The position numbers and the translations under genes were made by a program. DNA of 64,000 nucleotides, from contig JAUPFV010000001.1 of NCBI GenBank assembly GCA_036936605.1, positions 348,389,081 through 348,453,080 of the forward strand, written 5' to 3'. Source of the stretch: Limnanthes douglasii subsp. nivea (taxonomy: Eukaryota > Streptophyta > Magnoliopsida > Brassicales > Limnanthaceae). Positions within the stretch are counted from its first letter, which is position 1; every line of letters begins with the position of its first letter. A model generated the notes under the pieces. It did not search any database, was not told where the DNA came from, and was given only the letters and a program-made list of their open reading frames with translations. This document shows, piece after piece, positions 33,188 to 45,670 of this stretch.

Positions 33188-34171
33188 GTGCCCCTTTAGG
33201 TCTTGCAAAGAATCTTTGGAAGATATAACTCTTAAAAAACAATACCAACATTTTCTGATCTGTTGTTTTCGTCCGAATTGTAAAATTGTCCATTAAAAGT
33301 GACTTTGTTCGAATTTTGGTGGAAATGATTTCACATCTTAGAATTCAAAGAGTTTTCTTGCGATCGTGGGATACGTATCATGTTCTGGTTCGTCATCTCA
33401 GCCATTTTTCTCCTAGATTCTCGTACCTACTAGGCTAGAAAGTAACCTAGGCTTTAACTCACATACCTCACAACTTTTAACCATTACCCAAATCGATTTA
33501 CCTTATCCTAAGTAACTGTCATTTTTCATTGTTGTATTTAAACCTTCTTGTTGGTTTCATTGTCTTCACAAAATACAAACATTCCTAGTGAGAGAAAACT
33601 TAATTCGTTTTCAAATTCGTGCTTGGATCATATATGTTCATAGCCAAAAACGCCTTAGTAAAAGAAGGTTTGTTGAACTTATCTGAGTTAGAGAGAGCAA
33701 GAAAAGTCGCAAGAGACGAACGCATTGTTGTTGGTCTTCCGGTTTCTCCTGGTGAAAGAAACAATCAACCACAATTAAATACAGACCATGGTTCATCATC
33801 TTCAAAAACTTCCAAGGTCAGAAAATTGCCTTTTGTCGTAAGCCTTTCACCCATTCCATCAGGGTCCTCTGTTCTGGATCTAACATCAGGAAACCCTCAC
33901 CTTTTATCGCAATGGGGTCAGATGCAGAGAAATCCCCAGAAAAATTAACCCAACACCGAGTCACATGTTAATCCAAGTCAAAATCCACCCCTACTTCTTC
34001 AAAGCCCTCCAGTTCGGAGGCAATAAAATATGTCCCAAAGGCTACACCATCTGGGCAAGAGCCTCTAGAAAAATATGAAGGACAATCTACATGAATCCTC
34101 TTTTGAGGCGTCCGGTCAAACAAAATATATAACTGTAGATTGGAAGGGCAAGACCAATATGGGTATTGGTG
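33188..34171 (+). pseudogene. Antisense gene of a Tat element, truncated copy A
   Basis: After a promoter-like leader conserved with copy B (33240-33620), ATG 33634 opens a 105-codon frame (MFIAKNALVKEG, ARDERIVVGLPVSPGE) ending at 33948. Degenerate matches to copy B then continue to about 34160, where LTR copy B begins. The PF04195-like domain is not present in this copy. It is either the outer element into which copy B inserted or one unit of a tandem duplication. Confidence 0.7.
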
Positions 34172-34533
34172 TGGTTTATTTTTGTCTAAGGGTAATGTCG
34201 TAAAGTGTTTCAGATATTTTGTGGAATTTAATGTTTAGAGTGGTGACCAGAGAGATAATTAAGTTATCTACTAGTAATAAATTCTGATTACCCTCATTAA
34301 TGAAAGTGGTTGGGGTATTTATACTTAATTACTGACCCATGGGCTTATTGGGTTGGGCCATGAAGTCTGGTCAAATTTAAAGACCCATTAGTAATCTGGT
34401 TTGAAGTGACCAGTAGCTAGCTTAGTCAATATTTAACACATTTGTCTTGTTCTGAATTTTATTATAATGATATGGTCTGAATTGTCCATCGGAGTAAGTC
34501 AAGACATAGTAACTCAAATATTTGAACTCATCA
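34172..34533 (-). repeat. Tat-family LTR, copy B
   Basis: Plus-strand edges TGGTTTATTTTTGTC and TTGAACTCATCA. To its right, read on the minus strand, comes AAAGGGGCTAC, the same polypurine-plus-CTAC layout as the intact Tat at 18263-18274. It is therefore a 3' LTR of a minus-strand element. Confidence 0.88.
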
Positions 34534-34879
34534 GTAGCCCCTTTAGGTCTTGCAAATGATCTTTGGAAGAGCTAACTTCAAAAATCAATACCAATATTCT
34601 TCAATTTGTTATTTTGTTCTAATTGTAAAATTTCTTCTTCAAAAGTGACCCTGTTCGAATTTCGGTGGAACTAATTTCTCAATTCAGGATTCTAAGAGTT
34701 TTTCTTGAATCATGGGACACGTGTCAGGCTTTGGTTTGACCTCCCAGTCATTTTTCTCCTGGATTCTCGTACCCACTAGGCTAAAAAGTTACATAGGCTT
34801 CAACTTTCATACCTTGCAGCTTTTAATTATTGCTCAAAACTGATTTACCTTCTCCTAGGTAACTGCCACTTTTCACTGT

Positions 34880-34887
34880 TATATATA
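34880..34887 (+). promoter_or_regulatory. Possible TATA of antisense gene copy B
   Basis: TATATATA within CACTGTTATATATAGACC lies about 95 bp before the ATG-like start near 34980. Copy A has TGTATTTAAACC at the same place, so the site is conserved but weakened there. Confidence 0.4.
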
Positions 34888-34979
34888 GACCTTATTAATG
34901 TTTCATTATCTTCAAAAATCACAAACGTTCCTAGTGAGAGAAAGCTTGCTTCATCTTTAAATTTGTTCTTGAATCATAT

Positions 34980-37735
34980 ATGTTCATAGCCAGAAACACC
35001 TTAGTAAAAGGAGGTTGTTTGAATTGATCTGAGTTAAGAGAGAGCACAAAAAGTTGCAAGCGACGAACGCATTGTTGTTAGTCTTCTTGTTTCACCCAGA
35101 GAAAGAAGTAATCAACCACAATTGAATACAAATCAAGGTTCATCTTCTTCAAAACCTTCCAAGGTCAGGAAATTTCCACTTGTAGTAAAACCTTCACCTC
35201 TTCCATCCAATTCTTCTGTCCAGGAGTCCTGAAATCCTTTACCTAATGAGAAAGTTTTATCCAATGTAAAAAAGCCTTCGCCTTTCATTGCAATAGGGTC
35301 AGACACATAACAATATCCTAATAATTTAACTTTGCACTGAGTCATGCGTCAATCCAAGTTAAAATCCACCCCCACATCTTCAAAGCCCTCCAGTTCATAG
35401 GCAATAAAACCTGTACCAAAAGCTAAACCATTCGGGCAACAACCCCTAGCAGAAACCAGACTATCCGAACTGCCAACTGCAAAGCCATCTGAACAACCAT
35501 ATGTTAAGCCATCCGAACAGCTTTCCACAGAGTTGGAAGAAACTATGGAGGACAGTATAGAAGAAGCCCCTTTTGATGCTTCCGGTCAAACAGAAGATAC
35601 CACAACAGATCGAAAGGGTAAGACCAAGGTGAGTATGTCTCATCCGGATGCGCTTCTGGAGAGTCTAGAGGGTAGAATGGGACCATACTTTAAGAAGGTC
35701 AGCGTGAAGTATTTTGTTGGCCCTTCAAAACATAGCTTACGTGTATACCCACATTGCTGATGTGGTTCGAATTCACACTAGTTGGGGAATTCGAGAGTCT
35801 GTGAAAGTAAGAATTCCGATCACCCCGGAAACCCTAATGGACTGCAAGCTAAATGAAACGATAGTTTACACAGAAGTGTTGAACTAGGGACTCCGGTTTC
35901 CTTTGGATCCGGAGATAGTCAGATACTTCCATCTGATTAAGTTGTGCCCCAGCCAACTGAGCCCCAATGCTTGGTATACTCTACTGACCTGTATCATAGC
36001 ATCCATGCTGTCCAAGATTCCACTACCGATGGAACCGTTTGTTGTTGTGGCAAACTCTTTTAAAAACCATCAGATCCCCTTCTATCATTATAACATGAGG
36101 AATGATTATAAGGTAGTGGACGATCTTCTAGAGTGTGAAAAACTATGGAGGACGCAGTTCTTATTTATTAGTGGGGCTTGGGACAATAGCAGGAAGATCA
36201 AGGCTGACTCAAACCCAATCCAATTGACCAGTCGCTGGAAGACCACTAGTGAGTTTCTCTTCTTTTCCGTGCTTCCGAAGGAGTTCTCGGATTATTTGGA
36301 GGTGGGTCAGGATACTTTTTCCAAGCTGAACGCTTGGGCTTTAGAGAATTGGGGCAATGCTTTTCACAATTGCTTCACATCGGGGAACTTTGTGAGGTCT
36401 CACTTGTTGAACACCACAGGAAGAAGCGACCTATCCTGGGAAGAGCTAACTACCCCTCCCCCGCAGATGTGATCCTAAGTAGTACAGAAGCCAAACATTC
36501 CAAACTTTACCTGCCTTCCAGGGGCCAAATCCCCCTGTAAGATGAAAAAAAAAGAAAAAAAAGGCAACAAGAGACCCACCTCAAAAGACTATTGAAGGTA
36601 CCGGTTCGAAAAACCAGGGAGGTATTAATGCTGCTTTACTGAAAGTAGTATAAGTGACTGTGAAAGAATCTGGTGAGTCAAATAACCCACCAAAGTCTCT
36701 GAAGAAGGACAAGAAGCGTAAGGCCAGTATTGATGAGAAAATTTCCAAAAAGAAGAAAGTTACTCTGGGAGCAGAGATAATACTTCGTCCTTCTGAAGTC
36801 CCCCCTCCAGCTCCTACGATCCTACCTTGCAGGAAGAAATTCCAACCAATCTCCATTTTGAACAGGTTTCTGGAGATGGTAATGATGAGTTATATCTTGA
36901 TACCTTTCAAAACATCAATATTTATTTTAATGACTTCGAGAAAGATGCTTCACGGGGCCTTACCATCCTCCCAACTTTTCCAACGTGGTGACTCATAATG
37001 GCGAGACTTATGCGATATCTGGGGAGCAAGATACTTTGAGCTATGCCGACTTGGGCTATATCCGACTAGTGCTTGATCTGGAGAGACATATAAGGGATCA
37101 AACTGGTACTATCAATTCCCTAACCATAGACAAGGAAAACTTGTCGAATGATCTTATCATTGTTCAGCAAAGCATAGAGTTATTGGAGAAAAAGAAATAA
37201 GATTTAACTGCCAAACTTCTCAAGTCAGAAGCGGCCAATAAAGAGCATCATACCAAATACTCCGACCTGGAGACTTCTTCTTTAAAATATATCACAGCTT
37301 TGAAGGAGCAATTGAAAACTAAGGACAGTACTATCCAGACTTTGTCTGATAACAAAGCTAAGTTGGAAAATACTGTCCAAGAGATGACCAAAGAGAAAGA
37401 GGCCCTGGAACGCCAACAAGCTCAAGCCATAGCTTCAGGTATAGAGAAGTATGCTAGTAGAATAGTGGATTCTCTGGAGAAGAGGGATGATGGAATCAAG
37501 TCTGATATGGTCCTACTGCTCCATGATACCTTTCCTAAGAGGACCTTGGTCCTTTATGGAAATATGTGGACTATGAAGATCTCCTTTTCCATACAATGGT
37601 TGATGGGGATAAGCACAACTACTCCAGTGGGATAGACTCTGATGATGAAGAAGAAGTGGGTGAGAGTTCAAGTACTGAACTCAAAATTCCCAAAAAAGAT
37701 GGCAGTGAAGAAAAATCTAAAGGGAACAAGCCCTA
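34980..37735 (+). pseudogene. Antisense gene of a Tat element, copy B (PF04195-like domain and coiled coil)
   Basis: The N-terminal part matches copy A with stops. 35903-36472 is a clean PF04195-like domain (MDPEIVRYFHLIKLCPSQLS, VVDDLLECEKLW, FISGAWDNS). It continues through LPKEFSDYLEVGQDTFSKLN and AWALENWGNAFHNCF, the stretch that lies in exon 2 of the copy at 14871-17669. Here only 23 in-frame bases, starting GTGAGTTT, replace that intron. A Lys-rich linker and a coiled coil (36985-37635, with LERHIRDQTG, ALERQQAQAI) follow. Several stops and frame changes make it non-coding. Downstream pol remnants face it from the right, as in the intact element. Confidence 0.82.
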
Positions 37736-38103
37736 AGGTTTTATTATGTACTTTTTTGTTTTAAAATACTAAATTCCTTGGATGACCAAGGAATTTTTTG
37801 TACCAATGATCGGTTTGAGTCCGATCAGATTATAATTATCACTTTCCCCTTTGTTTAAATTTTGTTTAAATCTTTTATGGCCAATGTTTAAATAACCTCT
37901 AAAATTTCAGATGTATTGATCAAAAGTACCCAACTTTTCCGACCACATGTGTTTAATAAAATATCATCAAGTGCTAAGCATATCCGATCAACTCAAGAAA
38001 ACTTGAGAGTCAGGGTGTTGAATAAGAATTTAATAATTGAACTGAAACAAAACTGTACAAGATTTTTGAAGAAGGCATCATATATTATTGAAACACCCGG
38101 ACA

Positions 38104-38144
38104 GCTCATTAGAACCTCCCCGCGCCACCAGGGTAGGAAAGAGT
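38104..38144 (-). ncRNA. Conserved post-pol stem-loop, minus-strand Tat
   Basis: Minus strand: ACTCTTTCC, 19 bases, GGTTCTAATGAG. Stem CCCTG / CGGGG (38133-38129 with 38122-38118) around a 6-base loop with one G-T pair. It lies about 55 bp after the pol stop at 38199-38201. Confidence 0.5.
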
Positions 38145-38198
38145 ATGCCCTCTAATATTTACATTGATATTTAAAAAGTAAATATTTACAAAAGAGTT

Positions 38199-39904
38199 TT
38201 ATTCTAAGTATAACCTGAGATACTCAACATTATATGGGTGTTTTAGAGGTCTCTCTTTTTTGTCTTGAAGCCTGTACGTTCCCGGTTTAACCTTTTCACA
38301 GACCACATAAGGGCCTTCCCAGTTCGGAGCCAGCTTACCGAACTACTTTTTCTTGGTGTGTAAAAATACTTTTCTTAAAAATTTGTCCCCTGTTTGGAAA
38401 TCCCTTCTTTTAGCTTTGGAAGAAAATCTGATCCTCATCAAGCCTTGGTAGTGTGTTGTTCTCATATGTGCTTTAACCCTTTTCTCTTCTATCAAGTCCA
38501 ACTGATTCCTGACTGCTCGATCATTATCCTGTTCAGAACAGTTTTGGAATCTGTGTGATGGTAAAGTAGCTTCTATGGGAGTAACTGCATTTATCCCATA
38601 TACCAAAGCAAAAGGAGACTCGTGTGTGGCAGCCCGAGGAGTAATTCGATAGGCCCACACTACTTCTTGTAAATAACTTTGCCACTTTCCTGCAGCTCCT
38701 TCCAAATTCTTCTTTAGTTCAGATAAGATAGTTATATTTGCAATCTCAACCTGGCCATTTGCTTGAGGGTGAAAATGAGAAGGAAAACAATGCTGAATCC
38801 TCTTGGAGGTACAACAGACTTCCATATCTTTATTATCAAATTGTGGCCCATTGTCTGTAGTAATCTTCTCGGGAACCCCAAACCTACAACATATGTTAGA
38901 TAAGATAAATTTAATAACTTCCTTCTAAGTGGCTCCAGCCCAATGAACTGCCTCTATCCACTTAGAGAAATAGTCAATAGTGACTATTATTGTTCTACAT
39001 CCACTGGATGCCATAGGAAGAGGCCCAAATAGATCCATACCCCATCTGACAAAGGGTACTAGTTCAGATATGGATTCCATAGGTACTGCTGACACATGAA
39101 TTTCATTGCCATATATCTCACAAGGATCACACTTTTTCACCATTTTTTAGTATCTGCCATTATGGTTGACCAGTAGTCTCCTGTTAACAAGACTCTTCGG
39201 GTCAAGGCCGTATAGCCACAATGTGTAGAACCTTCCCAATTATGTAGCTCAGATAATACAACTATGGATTCTTCAAACCCTAAACAACATATGAGAGGTC
39301 TTCTGAAAGATTTTTTGTAAAAAACCTCTCTTAGTATTAAGAATCTGCGAGCCTTGTACTTGATATTTTTTGCCACAGCCTTATCCAGAGGTAAAACTCC
39401 ATCGGAGATGTATTGGAGAAGAGCATGTCTCCAATATTTAGGTTGAATAGCAAGTATACTCATACTTTCCTCACTCTCTTTTCCCCGATTTGTCTGTACG
39501 GATGGGCATTCTTGTACAAGAATCCATGGGTAGGATTTAGAATAGGCTATAGTTTCCAAAGACTCGGCAGAGTGTTTTACGATCTAGGAATTTACTCATA
39601 ACAAATATTTTTAAAGTTTGCGGCAACTTCTTTCAACATAAGTAACTACTTGACCAACTATTCTTTCTTTGCTTCAGATTTCCCCTAAGCATGGTGAATG
39701 AACAACTAAGAATCACTCATTAACCGGGCTCTCTTAGCCTCACTCAGGAGAGCCAACTTAAGACTAGTTATGGATGCTTCATATTCAGACTCATTGTTGG
39801 AAGCTCTAAACCCAAAGTATATTGTCACGATATGGAGAAGTTAAACAAATGCCAGCTTCACAGCCCATGGTACTTGATCCATCATAAGTTCGAACTACCT
39901 ATTC
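38199..39904 (-). pseudogene. Tat pol fragment: archaeal-type RNase H to integrase C-terminus
   Basis: Minus-strand order is archaeal-type RNase H from about 39890 (DGSST, FRASNNESEYEAS), linker and integrase finger (39137-39559), WGMDLFGPLP near 39045, DNGPQF near 38845, QANGQVEIAN near 38760, then NWEGPYVV and LKHPYNVEYLRLYLE to stop 38199-38201. Stops at several points. It belongs to the same side as the antisense module at 34980-37735 and probably to that element. Confidence 0.85.
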
Positions 39905-40041
39905 CTTCTTGTAAATGACTTGGCCACTTTCCTGCAGCTCCTTCCAAATTCTTCTTTAGTCCGGATAAGATAGTTCTATTTGCAACCTCAACCTGGCCAT
40001 TTTCTTGAGGGTGGAAATGAGAAGAAAAACAATGTTGCATT
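39905..40041 (-). pseudogene. Out-of-place integrase segment at a mosaic junction
   Basis: Encodes RMQHCFSSHFHPQENGQVEV and GAAGKWPSHLQE, the middle of integrase. It follows LIEEKR (integrase C-terminal part of the element to its right) and precedes archaeal RNase H of the element to its left, so the order is wrong for any single element. The join near 40041 lies in GAAGAAAAGAGAAG-type purine sequence that both parents share. Confidence 0.75.
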
Positions 40042-43000
40042 CTTCTCTTTTCTTCGATCAGATAAAGCTCTGTGCGTTTTCCTTTGTCATTCCCCTCCTC
40101 GGATACTAACTCAATTGGAAAGATGGGAACACTGTTTCTGATGGCACCACTGTATCCATTCCGTATACAAGCGCGAAATGTGACTTGTGTGTTGTTGTCT
40201 GAGGAGTAGTCATGTAATCCCATAACACTTCTTGTAGGTAGTTCGGCCACTTCCCTGCTTTACCCTACAAATTCTTTCTTAGACCGTCCAAGACTGTTCG
40301 ATTGGTTACTTCGACCATGACCGTTTGATTGGGGGTGGAACGGTGTCGAGAAACATTTTTGTATCTCCTTGGAAGCGCATAAAGTTCTCATTTCACCGTT
40401 GTCAAACTGGGGGCCATTATCCATCGTGAACTTCCTAGGTACACTAAAGCGGCAACAGATGTTAGAGATGATGAATTTGATTACATCTTTCGCCCTTGTT
40501 CCTACTAATGGTTTTGCCTCTACCGACTTGGAAAAATAGTCCACAACAACTATGATTGTTTGACGCCCCCTGAAGCCATCAGAAGTGGTCCGACCAGATC
40601 TATTCCCCATCGATCGAAAGGAAAAGATTCTGATACTGACTCTAAAGGTACCCCGGGTAAGTGGATCGAATTAGCAAACCACTGACAGGTGTCACAGTTC
40701 TGTACTAACTCTTGGGCATCTGCCGAGATGGTCGGCCAATAGTATCCTGCCAGAAGAACTCTTCGTATCAGTGTTTTGTATCCGCAATGCACAGACCCTT
40801 CCCCATCGTGTAGTTCAGAGAGTATTAGCTTTGATTCATCCTTCCCTAAACAGCGAAGTAAGGGACTACTAAAAGATCGCTTATACAGCAAATCTCCGAG
40901 GACTACGTATCTGTAGGCCTTGAAGTGTATCTCTTGGCTCTAACTTTGTCAACGGGCAGTGTGTCATGGACTAAAAAATCTTGTATTTCGCTTCTCCAAT
41001 CTTTTGTTAAGGCTGTGGATATCTGGAACGCTTCGATGCTATCTTCCCTTGCTTCGTATTTCTTGGTTATAGATGGATTTTCTTGAGTCACTATCCATGG
41101 GTATTCTTCTGAGTAAGATGTCTTGGCCAAGGAATCAGCCACTGAGTTTCCTGCCCTGTGAACGTGTTCAAATCGGACGTCTTCGAACTCCAAGGCTAGA
41201 GCTTTCAAAATTCCCAGATACTTCACCAGATGATCTTTTCCTGCTTCTGAACGTCTGAGGGCATGGTTCACCAGAAGTTGAGAATCGCTGATCAATTTGA
41301 CCCGTTTAACCCCACAAATCTTTGCAAGTTGTAATCCGGCCAGGGCTGCCTCGTATTCTGCCTCGTTTTTTGATGCTCGAACCCGAGTCGAATTGCTTGA
41401 TACATTGCAATGCCATCCAGGGAAGTTAATTGCACATCTTCTCCGCATCCGGATAAGCTGGAACCCCCATCGGTTTGGAATTGCCACTCAGTGTCGGATT
41501 TTTCTTCTTCCATGTCCACAACGTCCCTGTCAGAATGAAATTCCACTAAGAAGTCGGCTAGCGCGTGTGCTTTGATCGCAGTTCGTGGTTCGAACTCGAT
41601 ATCAAAATCCCCGAGTTCTACCGACCACTTAGTCATCCTTTCGGACACATCGGGTCTCTGTAACATATTTTTCAAAGGAAAAGATGTTTGTACCACCACC
41701 GTATGAGCTTGGAAGTAGGGCCTCATCTTTTGACCTGATGTTACTAGAGTAAGTGCTAGATTTTCTAACTTAAGGTATCTTTTTTCCGCATCTAAAAAGC
41801 TTTTGCTTACGTAATAAACTGGTCTTGGAAGGCTTGATTCTTCTCGGACGAAAACTGAGCTGACTGCGAAGTTTGACACAGCTAAGTATGGAAACAACAT
41901 CTCCCCTGGATTCGGCTTTGTCAATATTTATGGGGATGAAAGATGTTGTTTGAATTGATTGAAAGCATCAAAAAATTCTTGAGTCCAGTCGAATCAGTTT
42001 GCTTTCCTTAGCACCTGCAAGAAAGGGGCACACTTATCCGACGACTTGGATATGAATTTGTTTAAGGCAGCCAATCTTCCAGTTAAAATTTGCACTTTCT
42101 TGATAGTTCTAGGCGGATCCATAGTACATAAGGCATTTAACTGCACCGGATTTGCTTCGATGCCCTACTCACTGACTATGTAACCTAAGAACTTTGCAGA
42201 TCTTACTCCAAACGTGCAATTTTATGGGTTCAATTTAAGATTTATTTTAGCCAGATTGACAAAATTTTCTTCTAGGTCAGCTAAATGATCTTCATCTCTT
42301 AGGCTTTTAAATAACATGTCATTAATATAAACTTCCACATTTCTGCCAATCTGACTTTCGAACGCCTTGTTCACTAACCGTTGGTATGTTGCCCCCCGCA
42401 TTCTTTAGTCAGAATGACATGACTCGGTAGCAATGTAGATCTTTCCAGTGATGAAAGTCGTGCTCTCTTGAATCCTCGGGTCCATCCGGATTTGATTGTA
42501 TCCAGCATACGCATCCATAAAGGACAGTAAACGATTTCCAGATGTCAAATCCACCAGTTGATCTATTCTTGGGACCTGGAAAGGATCTTTAGGGCAAGTG
42601 CTATTCAAATCAGTGAAGTCTACACACATCCGCCATTTGCCGTTCTTCTTCTTTACTAAGACCAGGTTAGCAGTCCATAATGGATATTGCGGTTCGCGGA
42701 TGTGGCCCACCTTCGTTAAACGGTCTACTTTTGCCATTATCGCTTCAGTTTCCTCTTGGGAAAATGATCTTCACTTCTAAATGATCGGTCGAACACTGTT
42801 CCGTATAGCCAATCTGTGACAGATGACTTCTTCTGGTACTCCTGTAACGTCCTATGTACACCACGCAAACAGATGTAATTTGGTTGAAAGAAATCTGATT
42901 AAGCTTTCTTTTACCTCAGGCGATAATCTTGTTCCTATCTTAAGAATTTTTCCAGGGCCAAACGCATGATCCTCGAAGCCTTCATCAGGGACAATGAACC

Positions 43001-43058
43001 CAGGGGAATCCCTCAGATCATCAACAGGATCGAAATCCGAAGGAGGCCCCTCTGACTG
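40042..43058 (-). pseudogene. Tat Pol of the right-hand minus-strand element
   Basis: Frames are broken but the order is complete from RT to integrase. [19 protein letters not shown] and RIDQLVDLTSG in 42405-42737. RNase H: VYYVSKSFLDAEKRYLKLEN near 41820. Archaeal-type RNase H: FQTDGGSSLSGCG near 41470 and KNEAEYEAALAG near 41360. Integrase finger: GYKTLIRRVLLAGYYWPT near 40770. Catalytic region: WGIDLVGPLLM near 40600 and DNGPQF near 40410. It ends near 40042 at LIEEKR, before the usual C-terminus. Confidence 0.88.
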
Positions 43059-43061
43059 CTA
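43059..43061 (-). promoter_or_regulatory. In-frame amber codon between protease and RT, possible readthrough site
   Basis: Minus strand GAA TAG CAG TCA lies at the same protein boundary as TAG 10521-10523 of the other Tat element. CAGTCA fits the leaky context CARYYA exactly. Recognisable sequence of the inter-domain region continues in the same frame (SEGPPSDFDPVDDLRDSPGF). Confidence 0.6.
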
Positions 43062-45593
43062 TTCTTCTTTGGATCTGACCCCCTTCAACTGTTTGGGGGC
43101 CAACGCCGCTTTGTAACATTCTCTAGCCATTTTCTGACTTAATCTTATAGTTCTGATGTTACTTCCCACTACGTACTTCAAACATTGGTGGACTGTGGAA
43201 GGCACAACATACATCTTAGAAAACCATGGCCTTCCGAAGATGGCATTGTACGATGTGGGTGCATCTACTATGATGAACAGTACCCTCACTATTTTCTTGA
43301 ATGGTCCCCTGCCCAGCTCTACCATTCCTTCAAACTCTCCGACGACGTCCGCGGTCGCACCAGTAAATCCCACTATAGTCCTGAAGGATCGTAAGATAGT
43401 TGGAGGATTGGTTATCTTGTTGTAGGTTGTCATGAACATAATGTTTGCAGAACTCCCCGTGTCAATCAAAAAAATTCTTATTTCATTTCCAGCAATCTCT
43501 GCTCTGATTACCACTAGATCTTTGTGCGGACCAACCACTTCCCTCATGTCGTCATCCTCAAAGCAAATGATTGGTGATGGATTTCGGTAAAGGTTCGATG
43601 AGGCACCCGCCTCTAACTGTGTTTCCAAACTAACGATATACCTCTTCCTTGAGTAGTTTGATATACTTGCTACTATATCTCCCCCGAAAATGGTTAGCGA
43701 CTCAAAAAATGAACATAACTAACTGACCTTTCATCTGGGGATTAACTCCTCAACCATGTTTATACTATTCCTGCCCAGCTTCGGATCAAGATACTCTGTT
43801 GCTATATCAAACGCATCTAGAAATTCTTCTTCTATCACATCGGAAATCATCATGGTATCGTCTTGCCTTGGAGTGACTTCTTGTTTGGGTACCACCGCTG
43901 TATTATTTTTGACAAAGTCAACCAACTTTCCATTTTCTATCAAGTATTGGACTTCTTTATTTAAAGCCACACAATCCTTAGTGTGACACCCGATGTCATT
44001 ATGGAACTGACAGTATTTGTTCTTTCTATGCTCCCTCGGAGTCTGAAGAGGAAAAGGTTTGCGGAAATTCACGTTTGCACGAGTCTTTTCGAAGATAGTG
44101 GAGACACACTCAGTTAATTCAACGTAATAAGCTGGTCAGATCCACCTATTCAAAGCTGGTCTGACATATTGTTGAACTGCTTGACCTGCCTGGTGATACT
44201 GTTGGTTCTGACTCGGTCGTTGATGGGTCTGGTTCGTTGTTTGAACTGTCTGCGCCCGCGGTTGGACAGTCGTGGTAGGCTGGCAAGCTTGAGGTCGGAT
44301 ATTCACCGTTTTCGTACTCGCTCTGGCTAATTTCGGATCCTGATAGAATTGAGACATGGATTTTATCTCTGAGGCCCTGGTTTCCTTAACTAAGATTCTT
44401 TTTTCTATCTGATCCAACAAAGCTCCAAACGTCATCGCTTGTGTTTCTACAGCATTATCCTTCGTTACCCCCGGAAGAAGACCCATCCGGAAGGCAGCCA
44501 TGTCCGTCTTGACTTGGATGAATCGCTTGGTATATTATTTTAAACTATCTCCGATCTTTTGTCGAAAATAGATGATGGTATCTCCATTGGCACGAAATTT
44601 CTTACTTCTGACGAAGTGCTGCCGGAACATACTCCAGAACATATCAAAAATCTTTGTACACCCTTGAGGAAGTCGGTTGTACCACTTAGAAGCGGCGTTC
44701 TTGAACGTCTGAGAGAAATCTCTACAGAGCAACTTGTCGTCATCATCGTAGTTAATCATGAAATTCTTGAACTGTTCAATATGGTTGTCAGGATCCTGAG
44801 TCCCATCAAACTTCTCTAGCTTGGAAATATCAAACCATTTAGAAAGGTGCCCATAAAGGATTTTCGGGGAGAGATGTTATGACCTCCAATTATGTCCGAC
44901 CTTGTACGTACTTCCCCCCGGACCGTCATTAGTAGTAGGGTACAATATTTCCTCGGTTGGAGAAGTAAAATGGTTACTGACTCTATAATCTTGGTGATAG
45001 CTATCGGAATAAGTTTGCTTCCGAGTAGTAACATTGTCCTTGGAGTGCATTTTTCTTTTGCCAGCATTATCTTTCTTCCTTAAATCATTTCTTCTCTTGC
45101 TAGTCCGATGAGTATGTTTATGCTTCCTCGGATATTTGTGCCTTTGATCCACCTTATATCTTGAGTCAGTCTCTGAAGAAGAAGAATTATTAGAGCTCAA
45201 CGAGGTATATTCGCTAGACTCGGAGGGCTCATATTTTTGCTCGGATCTAGCACGTCTTTTAGAATGCCGATGGCTTTTCCTGTGTCGGCTCTCTTTAAGT
45301 ATAACAGCATCTTGGATGTGGTCGGCCTTGACTTTTTCTTGTCGGACCTCGGATCTGACCTTTTTTGTGCTCGCCACCATAGCATCCCTTTCAGTATTTA
45401 ACATTTAGATGTCTTCTAACAACTCTTTTTGTCTGGTGACCAAAACTGAATCATCTACAAATTCTTCCGCATGCCGATTCGGGGCATTGCCTTCGTTTGT
45501 GACCCGCTCTTCCATCAGATGGTCTTCAGACTTGATACCAACTAAACTTTTGGTCGGATTAGTCTCGATCTCTCCACGAGTTTCTGTATCCAT
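43059..45593 (-). pseudogene. Tat Gag-protease of the right-hand minus-strand element
   Basis: ATG at 45593 (MDTETRGEIETNPTK) lies about 60 bases after the primer site. An Arg/Ser/Lys-rich N-terminal part is followed by the gag domain (KFDGTQDPDNHIEQF, ASKWYNRLPQG, RANGDT), a Gln-rich linker, a full CCHC-like motif KYCQFHNDIGCHTKDC near 44000, and protease with LIDTGSSANIMF near 43480 and AIFGRPWF. In-frame stops near 45405, 44877 and elsewhere break it. Unlike the copy at 8089-10523, the last Cys of the knuckle is kept. Confidence 0.88.
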
Positions 45594-45649
45594 AATTTTT
45601 TTTGCTTTTAGTTTTCAAGGTTTTAGAAAATTAATTCTAGGTACCAAAT

Positions 45650-45669
45650 GGTTCCTACAGACGGCGCCA
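45650..45669 (-). other. Primer-binding site of the right-hand minus-strand Tat
   Basis: Minus strand TGGCGCCGTCTGTAGGAACC, one base from the LTR edge. It is clearly different from the primer site of the Tat at 7964, so the two elements belong to different families. Confidence 0.85.
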
Positions 45670-45670
45670 C

